Assembly (NCBI GenBank): GCA_045114235.1
Contig: JBGUKB010000120.1
Coordinates: 1-37,651 of the forward strand
Direction: 5' to 3'
Source: UBA1732 sp045114235
GTDB taxonomy: Bacteria > Verrucomicrobiota > Lentisphaeria > Victivallales > UBA1829
Length of the DNA stretch: 37,651 nt
Part shown: piece by piece, positions 1 through 9,658 of the stretch
How the letters are laid out: every line of letters begins with the position of its first letter
Numbering within the stretch: position 1 is the stretch's first letter
Translations under genes and position numbers: made by a program
Notes under the pieces: generated by a model
Databases searched by the model: none
Told to the model about the DNA's origin: nothing
Seen by the model: the letters and a program-made list of their open reading frames with translations, nothing else

Positions 1-3000
1 ACTGAAGGTCGCCGTCACGATCACGTCCGTATTCGTCGGGTCCGTGATGTCCGCGACAAAAGTCGGGGTGGCCGGCGGGGTCTTGTCGATGTAGTCGACC
101 ACGTAGGAAACGACTTCGGACTTGTTGTCGGCGGCGTCGGTTCCGCGGAACAGCACCGTTCCGTTTTCCGTCAGTGTGACGCCGGTGGAAAGATAATTCT
201 TCCACGTTTCACCGCCGTCCAGCGAGTATTCCTTCTTCGTGGAGTCGGCGCTGTACACGGCAGTCAGCTTTACATCCTTGTTCGTAAGCTCCGTGATGTT
301 CGCGGAAACGGCCGGAGCCTCGGGCGGGATCCTGTCGATGTTATCGAAGGAGATCCAGTTCGTCCCGATGTTTCCGGCGCCGTCAAGCCCCTTGAAGAAA
401 TACGTTTCATTCTCGATTACGGTCAGCGCGTTTTCGTACTTTTTCCATTCTTTGTTGTCGGTGGAGAAGAATATCTCGACGTCGGGATCCGAAGTGGCGG
501 TCAGGACGCTTTCCTGGAGCGATGTCTTGTTGTCGGCCGTCAGCGTAATGACCGGACCGACCGTCTGCACGTCCAGCGTCAGGACGCTGTCTTTCAGATT
601 CAGCGCGTATGTCTTCCCTGCCAGTTCGAACTGGTGTCCCACGGTAAGTTCGTCCAGGAACGTCCCGTCTTCTGCCTTGCTGACCGTGATGTACCCGTTG
701 AAGTTCCCCGCGTTGCGGGCGAGGACGTAGCTGCCCTGGATCTGGGCTTCGGACACCGTCGCCGTCAGGATCGGGGTGTCCTGGATACAACTGTAATCCG
801 TGATCCGGGTCGTATCCTGGTCGGGCGTCAGGTCCGAGACGTTGAACAGGAGGACACCGTCATAAGCGATACCGATTCTCCCGTTGGTGACGGAGATCCG
901 GCCGGTCAGAATGCCATCAGAGACCCAAATTCCGTACCATCCCCAGAAATTTTCTGTAGCCACTCCGTTTACTGTTCCGCCAACTATGTTTAGACTGGCA
1001 TTTTCGGTAAGGGTCAGATTTGTGGCGAGAGAGCCGGAAAAAGGACACATGACATCATCGCGTTTCAGGATGAAATCATCGACTCTGCCGTCCTTGATCT
1101 CGAACGCGATATCGTTGCCTTCGGAGTCTTTCCTGGTTCCGGCGACATTCGTCTTGTCATCCATGGAAATATCAAAAGTTGTATCGTTTTCCAGCACGAG
1201 TCCGGTCACGGTCGCACCGAAGCCAATGGACAGCCTGCCGCCGCTGACCGCCACGCCCGCAGCGGTGCCGGCAATATTCATAAAGCCGCCGTTCAGCGTA
1301 GTGTTGCTTACGATGCCGCCGTCAAAGATATGGAATTCGCCGCCTTCTTTTACTTCTGCATCGTTCGCAACACCGCCGGAGGAGACATTGAACCAGCCGC
1401 CGCTGGTTACCACGGCGTCGTTTGCAATACCGCCGTCCCGCAGAGTCAGTCTCTTCCGTTCGGCGACTTCGAAGCCCGCGATTGTACCGTTTTCGACGGC
1501 AAATGCCGAGCCTCCGATCGTTCCGGCGATGTTCGTTCCGGAATCGACCGTCATCTCAATGCTTGCGAGGTTCATTACTTTTACGTCTGTGACAACGCCG
1601 CGGTCAATGCTCAGCAAGCCGCCGCGGCTCACCGTGACGCCGTCCGCGGCGCCGCCACTGTAAATGTTCAGGCGGGCGTTGTTTGTCACGACCGTTTCGG
1701 TTGCCGTCGTGCCTTTGTGGACCGTAGCGCTCTGGTATTCACCCAGGACCAGTCCGCTCAAGGTGTTTTCCTTGAATGTCGCACTTGCATTGTCGGAAAC
1801 ATTCACCCAGCCGCCATTTTCCACGATGTCGGTCGCGGTCGCATTGTCGTAAACATAAATGATGGCTCCGGCGTTGACCGTGATCCCGTCGGTCTTGAGG
1901 TCGCTGTCGATCCCAAACTGTACGCCGGAATTGACCACGATGTTCCGGAATGCGATCTCTCCAGTCCCAGCCCATGTACGGAAATCCAACTGCGCCCCGG
2001 CATTGATGATGGCGCCGTTCAACGTGGCGCCTTTATCGAGTCCCAGATTGCCGCCAGCCCTCACGTCAACATTCTCCGCGTAAGCTCCTTCCCGCAGGAA
2101 CAAATCGGAGAGATCTCCGTTCTTGTCGTCCCGCAGCACGATGTCGTATGCCGAACCATAGACGTAAAGATCGACGCCGCTCACGACCTGTGCGCCGGAC
2201 AGGACGCCGCCCTGTTCGACGGTGACCATTTCTCCGCCGTTTCCTTCGGAAAGATACGCATCCACCATGAGTCCGCCGCTGTTAACCCGGACATATCCGG
2301 CCTGTGCTGTTACGCCGCTTGCGATGCCGCCGTCCCGGACTCCCAGGCTTCCGCCGGAGCTGACCGTGGTATTGTTCGCCACGCCGCCGGAAGACAGGAT
2401 CATTTCCCCGAACTCAAGGACCGTCGTGTCATTCGCCGCGCCGCCCGAGACGGTCATATTGGCGCGATTGACCCTGGTTTCTGTCCAGCCGTCCCATTGA
2501 ATGTACTCTACGCTGCCGCTGACAACAGTATCGTTTGCCTCGCCACCACTGACATAAAGATAAGCAGAAGCATTGACCGTGGTGCTGTTCACGGTTCCAC
2601 CGGTGAAGACGTTGACGACACCCGTTTCATACCAGTTGGTTCCGCCGTATATGGCGGTATTGTTTGCCACGCCACCCGAGGAAACACGAATTTCGCCGCC
2701 GCCTTCCACGACAGCATTGTCCGCCGTGCCGCTGACGACAACGATCAGCTGTTTTCCGGCTTCGACCGTCTGGCTGTCCATCACGAGCGCGCTGGAGATC
2801 AGCGTATTGCCGTATCCGTAGAACACGCCTTTGAACTGATCGGTGAACGTGACCGAGGCCCCGTCATCCACTTCGACGTTCGCGCCATTGAACGGGGTCC
2901 AGTCGACATTCGTGGCGGTGCCGCCGCTGGAAACGTGGAAAACGCCGCCCGAACTGACCGTGACGCCGTTCGCCGCGCCGCCGTCGAACAGATGAAGCCT

Positions 3001-6000
3001 GCCGCCGGAATTGATGACCGTGTCGCTGGCGACCGTCCCGGCATGGACCGTCGCGCTCCGCCCTTCGCCAAGCGTCAGTCCTGTCAGGATCTGCTCGGCG
3101 AATGTGGCAGTCGCGCCGGCCTGGACGTCCACCCAGCCGCCGTTTTCCTTGATATTGAGCGCAGTGGCTCCGTTGACGACCGCAAACGACGCATCCGCGT
3201 TGACTGTGACGCCGTCGGCCTGGCCGCCGCTGCTGATACCGAAACTGCCGTCTTTATTGAGCGTGACACCGTTCGCCGCGCCGCCGTCATAAACTTGAAG
3301 TTTTCCGCCGGAATTAATGACCGTGTCGCTTGCGACCGTCCCGGCATGGACCGTCGCGCTCTGCCTTTCGTTAAGCGTCAGGCCGCTGAAAGTCTGTTCG
3401 GCGAACGAAACCGTTGCGCCGTCCGCGATCTCCACCCAGCCGCCGTTTTCCTTGATATTGAGCGCGATTGCACCGCTGACGACCGAAAACGACGCATCCG
3501 CACTGACCGTGATGCCGTCGGCAGAGCCACCTTCGAACATCATGAAATTACCCCCGTCGGCAACGGTGATGTTCTGCACATTTCCTTCAGAGAAGACGAA
3601 CATCCAGCAGGCGGATCCTATTGTGATCCCGCTCATTTCCGTTGCGCTGCTCAGCTGGCCTTCCTCGTCCAGATAATACACGCCGGTTTCGGGAAGGTAG
3701 GTCGCCACAGCTTCGTCACTATTAAGATAAACATTGCCTTTGTTGCCGGGTCTCAGGATATTCAAAGCCGATCCGACGGCTTCGACGTGCAGGTCGCCGC
3801 CGACGAGGATGACCGTGTCCGCAGTGCATCCATTATTGACATACAGAGAACCGCTTTTGATGATCGTATTGCTGGCTACGCCGCCATAATATAGATTTAT
3901 GTATCCATCGTCGATCGTCGTATTAACAGCCGTTCCGCCTTCCCACACATTCAAATTGTCTTGAACAAGTGTATTGCGGGCCACGCCCCCATTTTGAACA
4001 TTCAATCCGCCGCCGCGGGCAACGGTCGTTTCGAGCGCAACACCGCCGTCATTAACGGTCAGGTTGCCTCCTTTGACGGTGGTCTTGCTCGCCACGCCGC
4101 CGTTATTGACGTTCAGGTAGTCGCCGATGATGGTGGTTTCGCTCACCAAGCCGCCGTCAACACGCAATTCGCCGCGTTTGATGACCGTCTCGCTTGCCAC
4201 GCCGCCCTTCCTGACGCTCAACATGCCGCCGCTGAGAGTGGTCTGCAGCGCCACCCTGGAGTTGACTGTTGCGCTGTGCCCTTCTGCCATGACAAGGCCG
4301 GAGAACGTATTCTGGACGAATGTTACGTCCGCGCCGTCTTCGATCTCCACCCAGCCGCCGTCTTCCAGGATCTCAGCCGCGGAGCCGCCTTTTGCAACGA
4401 ATAACTGGCCGCCGTCGTTGACCGCCATGCTGTTTGCAACGCCTGCGCGGGAAACTATTATTCTGCCGCCGGAATTGACGGTCGCATCCGTCACAGTGCC
4501 GCCGGATGAAACACTCATTTCGCCGCCATTGCCAAAAACCGCACCTGTCACAGTGCCGCTGTCGTAAACATAAACTCTGGCGTTGTTGCCGATGGAAACG
4601 CTGTTTGCGGTTCCGCCGCTGGAGACATAAAGATTTCCGGAATCGTACCACTCGCTCCCGCCGCTCACCACCGCATTGTCCGCCACGCCGTCCAAAACCG
4701 TAAGCGAACCGCCCGCTCTGACGATAACGCCGTTTGCAGCACCGCCATTGGCTATGGTCATTTCTCCATACTCAACCAGCGTGTCGCTCGCGATGCCGCT
4801 TTGGGTGATCGTCATGTACGCACGCCGCATATCCCACCATTCATCCCCCATGGTGCCCTGGACGGCAGTGTGTTCCGCTGTGCCGCCGGTTACGGAAAGA
4901 TTTCCGTACGCTCCCACGGTCGTGCCGGTCGCCGTCGTGCCGGAGTGAGCCGTGGCGCTCTGATAATTCTCCAGCACCAGTCCGCTGAGGACATTAGCCT
5001 GGAATGAAACAGTCGCGCCGTTCGCGACATTCACCCAGCCGCCGTTTTCCAGAATACCGGTCGCGATAGCCCCGTTCGAGATATTCAGTTGTGCGCCCTG
5101 GGACACGGTGACGGCGTCAGCCGAACCGCCGCCGGAGATGGTCATTCGTGCGCCCTGGAGTACGGTGACGGCGTCAGCCGTGCCGCCGCTGGAGATGTTC
5201 AGCAGTCCGCCCTGGAGCACGGTGACGGCATCCGCCGTGCCCCCATTGGAAACGTACAGAACGCAATTGGAGTTGATGGAAACGGTGTCCGCCAGGCCGC
5301 TGGAGACCCACATGCTTCCGTTGAGGAGCGTTGTGTTGCTCGCCGTGCCGCCGCGAATGAAAAACCATCCGCCGTCCACCGTCGTATCCAAAGCCGTGGT
5401 GTTGGAGTGGACCGTGGCATCAAGATATGCTTTTACGACCAGACCGCTGATCGTGTTTTCGAGGAACGAAACCGTCGCGCCGTCCTCGACCATGACATAT
5501 CCGCCGTCTTCCCGGATATTCAACACCTCGGCGCCGCGGGCGACAGTCATGCTGCCGCCCGCCTTTACTGTGACGCCATCTACTGTGCCGTTGCCGGCGA
5601 TATTGAGGAAGCCATTCGAAACAGTGCCTGCGCTGGATCCGAAACCGCTCAATTCGATGTCGTTCACCCTGGCGCCGCCGGAAACGGTCATATTGCCATA
5701 GAGGAGCGTCGTGCTGTTCACCAAAGCGCCGCTGTTGATGTGCAGATTGCCGCCGTTGTTGACCGCAATACTGGTCACCTGACCGCCGCCGTTGATGTAC
5801 AGATTGCCGCCGTTCAGGACGGCACTGTTCGCCTGAGCGCCGCTGTTGATGTGCAGATTGCCGCCGTTCAGGATGGCGCTGTTTACCACGCCAGCTTTGC
5901 TGACGTACATCTCGCCGCCATTGAGTATGGTTTCGTTCGCCACGCCGCTGCTGACAAAAAGCTGTCCGCCGCTGAGAACGGTACGGTTCGCCGTGCCGCC

Positions 6001-8838
6001 CCTGGAAACCACTGCGGAACCTCCGTCTTTGAGTACGGTGTCGTTCATCACGCCGCCGCTGTATACCGTCAGATAGCCCCAGTCGCCAAATCCGTCATTG
6101 CCCCAAAAACCGCTGACGACGGTACGGTTTGCCACACCGCCGTTGCCAACTCTTATTTCGCCCCAGGTGTCGATGGCGTCGTTCACCACGCCGCCCGAGG
6201 AAACCGTCAGGTAACTGCGTTCGCATCCGCTCCATCCATTGTAGTCCGCTTTGACGCCGCTGACGACAACGCCGTTCAGCACGCCGCCGTCGCCGACCGT
6301 CATATTGCCGAGGACGAGCCCGGTGTTGTTTGCCACACCGCCGGAGACGCTCATGTTGGCGCGAGAGACCCTGGTTTCCATCCAGTCGTCCCAATCAATA
6401 TATTCTATGCTTCCGCTGACGACGGTATCGTTTGCCTCACCGCCTGTGACATGGAACCAACCGTCCGCCTTGACCGTCGCAGTGTTCGCCACGCCTCCGG
6501 CAGAAACGCGCATTTCGCCGCCGCCTTCCACGACGGCGTTGTCCGCCGCGCCGCTGACGACAACGATCAGCTGTTTCCCGGCTTCGACCGTCTGGCTGTC
6601 CATCGTCAATGCGCTGGCAATCAGCTGATCGCCGTATCCGTAGAATACGCCCTTGCACTGGTCGGTGAACGAGATTGAAGCACCGGCGTCCGCCTCGACG
6701 ATCGCGCCGTTGAACGGGATCCAATCGACGTTCGTGGCGGTACCGCCGCTGGAAACATGGAAAACGCCGCCCGAACTGACTGTGACGCCGTTTGCAGCGC
6801 CGCCTTCGAACAGATGGAGCCTGCCGCCGGAATTGATGACTGCGTCGCCGACGACCGTCCCGGCATGGATTGTCGCACTCTGTCCTTCGCCAAGCGTCAA
6901 GCCGGCAAGAACCTGGGCGGCAAACGAAACAGTCGCACCGTCCTCGACATCCACCCAGCCGCCATTTTCCTTGATATTGGACGCGGTGGCTCCGCTGACA
7001 ACTGCAAACGACGCATCCGCGTTGACCGTAACGCCGTCGGCCAGTCCGCCATCAAATATCTGAAGATTGCCGCCCTTGACAACAGAAATATCCTGCACAC
7101 TGCCCTCGGGGAAAACGAACATCCAGCAGGCGGATCCCACCGTCATCGCGCTCATCTCCGTTGTGCTGGTCAAATTACCTTCCTCATCCAGATAATACAC
7201 GCCAGTCGGGGAAAGATAGGTCACCTCCGCTCCATCCGCGATATTGATATAGACATTGTTGCCCGGATTCAGAATGTTCAGTGCCGAGCCGCCCGCTTCG
7301 ACGTACAGGGATCCGCCGAGAAGGACAACGGTATTCGCCGTGCATTCGTTCTGGATCGTCAAATTGCCGTTGTTGACGATCGTGTTGCTTGCCACGCCGC
7401 CGCGCTTTGCTGTGAGCGTGCCGCCCTCGTTGACGATGGTCCTGTTCACCGTGCCGCCGCCGTAGACGCGGAAATCACCACCGGCATTGACGATGGTGCC
7501 GTTCGCCACGCTTTTGGTGCCATCACTGTTCTCATTGATCTTCAGTTCGCCGCCATCCACGACGACATTGTTCAACGTGCCGCCGTATACCTTGCCGTAG
7601 GCGTGGGTATTGTTCCCGGCACAAAAAGATCCGCCGTTCAAAGTCCCGCTGTAGACATAGAAGCAGCCGTTGTTCACGATCGTGTTGTTTGCCGTGGCGC
7701 CGGAATTGACCTGCATCCCGTCCGCGTTGACGATCGCATCGTTGACGATGCCGCCGGATTCAATGGAAACATCTCCAGTGTTGAACGTCATTCCATTGAC
7801 GACGCCGCCGGAGAAAACACGCATTTCACCTTTGTTCACGACAGCATTGTTCGCCACGCCGCTGCTGTAGACCTGCATCCTGCCGCCTTTGACAACGGTT
7901 TCGCTTGCCACGCCGTCGGCAACAAGAAGCGAATTGTCCGCACCAACGGTATACCCTTCGAGCACGGAATCCTTCATCTCGAACGCCTTGCCGTCGGACG
8001 TCCCCTGGACATAGGTGTCCGGTGCGACCGTGAACGACAGCTTGCCGCCCTTTTCCACGACGACACCCGTGGCGACGCCGCCAATCGCGACCTCAAGACT
8101 AGCGCCGGAAACGACGGAGACATCATTGATCGTGCCTCCGGACATGACGAACATCGAATACCCGGACTCCAGCGCAAAGGACTCTATCGACGCGGCCGAC
8201 GAGACCAGATTGCCGCCGAAGCCATAGAAAACGCCGGTGTTATCAGCGGTGTCGTAGGAAATGATGGCTTCGGCGGGGATTTGATCGTAATAATAATTAT
8301 TGGTGAACGGGGTCTTGCGCAGATTCTCGATCTTTGCATCGCTGGGAACATTGATCAGGATGTTCGATCCGTAGATGGTCAATCCGTTGATCCTGGTGCC
8401 GCCCTGCATGGACAGATTGGAATTGTCGCCGAAGGAGGCATTCTCCACATATCCGTTTCCCTGGAGAAAGAGGTCGGTATAGTCGCCGGTTCCTTCACTG
8501 AAATCAAGGTTGTATCCGGACCCCCTGACGACCAGATTCAGCCCTTGGACCAATCTTGCGTTGGAAAGCACGCCGCCTTCTTCGATAATGACTTGTTCTT
8601 CACATCCTCCACCGGCCAGATAAGCATCGATCATCTTGCCGCCGCTGGAAACGACAACATATCCGGATCCGTCGGCGGTCACGCCGCTGGCGCTGCCGCC
8701 GTCATAGATGATCATTCTGCCGCCGGAACTGACCGTGGTATTGACGGCAAATCCGCCGTTCTGGATCTCCAACGTGTCGCCGTTGTTGAGGATGATGCCT
8801 TCACTTGTTACGCCGCTGGGAATGATGTAGGTTGCCAT
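1..8838 (-). CDS. Giant AIDA-repeat surface protein with Ig-like repeats, 3' end outside window
   Basis: I read the frame triplet by triplet from the ATG at 8838-8836 to base 1 and found no stop, giving at least 2946 codons. A GGAG ribosome site lies 8 nt upstream (8847-8850). Residues 1 to about 2650 are Gly/Val/Ala/Asn/Ser-rich repeats of 18-19 residues with cores such as ANNTVVSSGG, the pattern of AIDA-I/autotransporter passenger beta-helices. Larger modules recur, each with NGGWV, GATVSF and SGLVL elements. From about residue 2760 the sequence changes to Ig-like units of roughly 80 residues with DxTPPxxP-type linkers. There is no N-terminal signal peptide; repeats begin within the first ten residues. 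Any C-terminal anchor, barrel or secretion signal would lie beyond the window. A role as an exported adhesin or surface fibre is inferred from family behaviour; the export route is unknown. Confidence 0.88.
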   Translation of the reverse strand, partial: MATYIIPSGVTSEGIILNNGDTLEIQNGGFAVNTTVSSGGRMIIYDGGSASGVTADGSGYVVVSSGGKMIDAYLAGGGCEEQVIIEEGGVLSNARLVQGLNLVVRGSGYNLDFSEGTGDYTDLFLQGNGYVENASFGDNSNLSMQGGTRINGLTIYGSNILINVPSDAKIENLRKTPFTNNYYYDQIPAEAIISYDTADNTGVFYGFGGNLVSSAASIESFALESGYSMFVMSGGTINDVSVVSGASLEVAIGGVATGVVVEKGGKLSFTVAPDTYVQGTSDGKAFEMKDSVLEGYTVGADNSLLVADGVASETVVKGGRMQVYSSGVANNAVVNKGEMRVFSGGVVNGMTFNTGDVSIESGGIVNDAIVNADGMQVNSGATANNTIVNNGCFYVYSGTLNGGSFCAGNNTHAYGKVYGGTLNNVVVDGGELKINENSDGTKSVANGTIVNAGGDFRVYGGGTVNRTIVNEGGTLTAKRGGVASNTIVNNGNLTIQNECTANTVVLLGGSLYVEAGGSALNILNPGNNVYINIADGAEVTYLSPTGVYYLDEEGNLTSTTEMSAMTVGSACWMFVFPEGSVQDISVVKGGNLQIFDGGLADGVTVNADASFAVVSGATASNIKENGGWVDVEDGATVSFAAQVLAGLTLGEGQSATIHAGTVVGDAVINSGGRLHLFEGGAANGVTVSSGGVFHVSSGGTATNVDWIPFNGAIVEADAGASISFTDQCKGVFYGYGDQLIASALTMDSQTVEAGKQLIVVVSGAADNAVVEGGGEMRVSAGGVANTATVKADGWFHVTGGEANDTVVSGSIEYIDWDDWMETRVSRANMSVSGGVANNTGLVLGNMTVGDGGVLNGVVVSGVKADYNGWSGCERSYLTVSSGGVVNDAIDTWGEIRVGNGGVANRTVVSGFWGNDGFGDWGYLTVYSGGVMNDTVLKDGGSAVVSRGGTANRTVLSGGQLFVSSGVANETILNGGEMYVSKAGVVNSAILNGGNLHINSGAQANSAVLNGGNLYINGGGQVTSIAVNNGGNLHINSGALVNSTTLLYGNMTVSGGARVNDIELSGFGSSAGTVSNGFLNIAGNGTVDGVTVKAGGSMTVARGAEVLNIREDGGYVMVEDGATVSFLENTISGLVVKAYLDATVHSNTTALDTTVDGGWFFIRGGTASNTTLLNGSMWVSSGLADTVSINSNCVLYVSNGGTADAVTVLQGGLLNISSGGTADAVTVLQGARMTISGGGSADAVTVSQGAQLNISNGAIATGILENGGWVNVANGATVSFQANVLSGLVLENYQSATAHSGTTATGTTVGAYGNLSVTGGTAEHTAVQGTMGDEWWDMRRAYMTITQSGIASDTLVEYGEMTIANGGAANGVIVRAGGSLTVLDGVADNAVVSGGSEWYDSGNLYVSSGGTANSVSIGNNARVYVYDSGTVTGAVFGNGGEMSVSSGGTVTDATVNSGGRIIVSRAGVANSMAVNDGGQLFVAKGGSAAEILEDGGWVEIEDGADVTFVQNTFSGLVMAEGHSATVNSRVALQTTLSGGMLSVRKGGVASETVIKRGELRVDGGLVSETTIIGDYLNVNNGGVASKTTVKGGNLTVNDGGVALETTVARGGGLNVQNGGVARNTLVQDNLNVWEGGTAVNTTIDDGYINLYYGGVASNTIIKSGSLYVNNGCTADTVILVGGDLHVEAVGSALNILRPGNKGNVYLNSDEAVATYLPETGVYYLDEEGQLSSATEMSGITIGSACWMFVFSEGNVQNITVADGGNFMMFEGGSADGITVSADASFSVVSGAIALNIKENGGWVEIADGATVSFAEQTFSGLTLNERQSATVHAGTVASDTVINSGGKLQVYDGGAANGVTLNKDGSFGISSGGQADGVTVNADASFAVVNGATALNIKENGGWVDVQAGATATFAEQILTGLTLGEGRSATVHAGTVASDTVINSGGRLHLFDGGAANGVTVSSGGVFHVSSGGTATNVDWTPFNGANVEVDDGASVTFTDQFKGVFYGYGNTLISSALVMDSQTVEAGKQLIVVVSGTADNAVVEGGGEIRVSSGGVANNTAIYGGTNWYETGVVNVFTGGTVNSTTVNASAYLYVSGGEANDTVVSGSVEYIQWDGWTETRVNRANMTVSGGAANDTTVLEFGEMILSSGGVANNTTVSSGGSLGVRDGGIASGVTAQAGYVRVNSGGLMVDAYLSEGNGGEMVTVEQGGVLSGAQVVSGVDLYVYGSAYDIVLRDDKNGDLSDLFLREGAYAENVDVRAGGNLGLDKGATLNGAIINAGAQLDFRTWAGTGEIAFRNIVVNSGVQFGIDSDLKTDGITVNAGAIIYVYDNATATDIVENGGWVNVSDNASATFKENTLSGLVLGEYQSATVHKGTTATETVVTNNARLNIYSGGAADGVTVSRGGLLSIDRGVVTDVKVMNLASIEMTVDSGTNIAGTIGGSAFAVENGTIAGFEVAERKRLTLRDGGIANDAVVTSGGWFNVSSGGVANDAEVKEGGEFHIFDGGIVSNTTLNGGFMNIAGTAAGVAVSGGRLSIGFGATVTGLVLENDTTFDISMDDKTNVAGTRKDSEGNDIAFEIKDGRVDDFILKRDDVMCPFSGSLATNLTLTENASLNIVGGTVNGVATENFWGWYGIWVSDGILTGRISVTNGRIGIAYDGVLLFNVSDLTPDQDTTRITDYSCIQDTPILTATVSEAQIQGSYVLARNAGNFNGYITVSKAEDGTFLDELTVGHQFELAGKTYALNLKDSVLTLDVQTVGPVITLTADNKTSLQESVLTATSDPDVEIFFSTDNKEWKKYENALTVIENETYFFKGLDGAGNIGTNWISFDNIDRIPPEAPAVSANITELTNKDVKLTAVYSADSTKKEYSLDGGETWKNYLSTGVTLTENGTVLFRGTDAADNKSEVVSYVVDYIDKTPPATPTFVADITDPTNTDVIVTATFS

Positions 8839-8949
8839 AGAGGGGTCTCCGTTTTGAGGATGTTATGTTATATTGTTGATTTGCTGACTTCGCTATTGAA
8901 TATATAGCCGGGTTCGGGGCAAAATCTTAACACGCCCTTCTTTCTTTAA

Positions 8950-8979
8950 TTTATAGTTTTCCCGAATATAGCACGTCAA
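8950..8979 (-). promoter_or_regulatory. Putative sigma-70-type promoter of the giant repeat protein
   Basis: On the minus strand TTGACG (8979-8974) is followed after 18 nt by TATAAA (8955-8950). This is close to the sigma-70 consensus and would give a leader of about 105 nt before the ATG at 8838. A second weaker TATATA box lies nearer the gene, so the true start site is uncertain. Confidence 0.5.
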
Positions 8980-9270
8980 CCATGTTTTTTCAAGGGTGAA
9001 CATCATCTTTTTCTCAAAAAAGTTGAAACCGCATGAAAGACAATGAAATAAGCTGTGTTTTACCTCGTCTTTCCCGAAAGAAGGAAAGGATTTTTTTTGA
9101 AAAAAACGCTTTTTCATCGTCCGGCAAACCGGCAACGAATATCCTCAAACGATTGATGCCGATTTCATGGGGTTCCACACCAGAAAAAGCATCCGTCGAG
9201 CCGGTTCGGAACAAACAAGACAAAAGTGGACGGGGAAGAAATGAAGAAATGGAAAAGGCTAGATTCCTGA

Positions 9271-9376
9271 GGCGGAAAAGGTGAACATGCGCGGCGTTTC
9301 CGCGTCCATCGCAAATCTGAAGTGCCTGATGCCCGTCCGCCCGAACCCGACCCGCCGTTATCAGACCGTCATCTGA
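9271..9376 (+). pseudogene. Decayed 3' fragment of a CobW/P47K-type GTPase gene
   Basis: Bases 9293-9376 read in frame as the last 27 residues and stop of the CobW-type GTPase at 35193-36284, with about seven mismatches in 84 positions by eye. The residues ANLKCLMP and YQTVI plus TGA are shared. Just upstream, 9271-9292 matches a more internal part of that gene (the VNMRG codons) with a 1-nt insertion. The two pieces are joined where the intact gene has about 120 bp more, and both junction ends carry a similar GCGG-x-TTCCGC sequence. I read this as the tail of a paralogous or duplicated copy that lost an internal segment and its whole 5' part. There is no start or ribosome site. Confidence 0.8.
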
Positions 9377-9579
9377 CGAGGGTATCGCACTGATTTCAGA
9401 CCGTCATCTGATGAAATAAATATACAGACTCACTGTGTCCGAGGCATCCATCGTGCAGATTCCGGCACTCTTTTGTCAAATAACGTCAAATTGCGGTATC
9501 TGTCCATGTTGGATGCGAGGGGCCGCAACCTCAGCTTCACCTCAACGGCCTTTATCCCGATTGCCCTCAGGATGAATAC

Positions 9580-9607
9580 TTGACTATTTCATTGTGTATG
9601 CTATATT
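9580..9607 (+). promoter_or_regulatory. Putative sigma-70-type promoter of the phosphoesterase gene
   Basis: TTGACT (9580-9585), a 16-nt spacer and TATATT (9602-9607) lie about 50 nt upstream of the ATG at 9659. Both boxes are near consensus. Confidence 0.6.
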
Positions 9608-9658
9608 ACCTGTGTATTTCATCAATAACCTTATCCTAACCCGAAAGGATATAACGCC

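Larger units (their letters stand above)
8839..9658. other. Intergenic region between divergent genes, with gene debris
   Basis: This 820 bp stretch separates the minus-strand repeat protein from the plus-strand phosphoesterase. It holds the promoters of both, AT-rich sequence near 8940-9130, and the decayed CobW-gene fragment at 9271-9376. The 15-mer cagaccgtcatctga occurs twice, at 9362-9376 and 9397-9411. Short open frames here, such as one of 83 codons at 9033-9284, have no recognisable domain or convincing ribosome site, so I do not call them genes. Confidence 0.6.

Noticed and set aside
1330..8907. Long plus-strand open frames of 854, 529 and 716 codons (1330-3894, 5089-6678, 6757-8907)
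   Set aside because: They are exact codon-register mirrors of the minus-strand repeat gene, whose codon set rarely creates stops on the other strand. Their translations lack domains, and the minus frame is continuously open with clear repeats.
9033..9284. 83-codon plus-strand frame upstream of the CobW fragment
   Set aside because: Lys/Arg-rich, no domain, no ribosome site. It runs up to the pseudogene without matching the GTPase.
9409..9582. Open frame without a start codon ending at TGA 9580-9582, reading RYLSMLDARGRNL
   Set aside because: Could be the end of another lost gene but no family was recognisable and there is no start. Left out as a feature.
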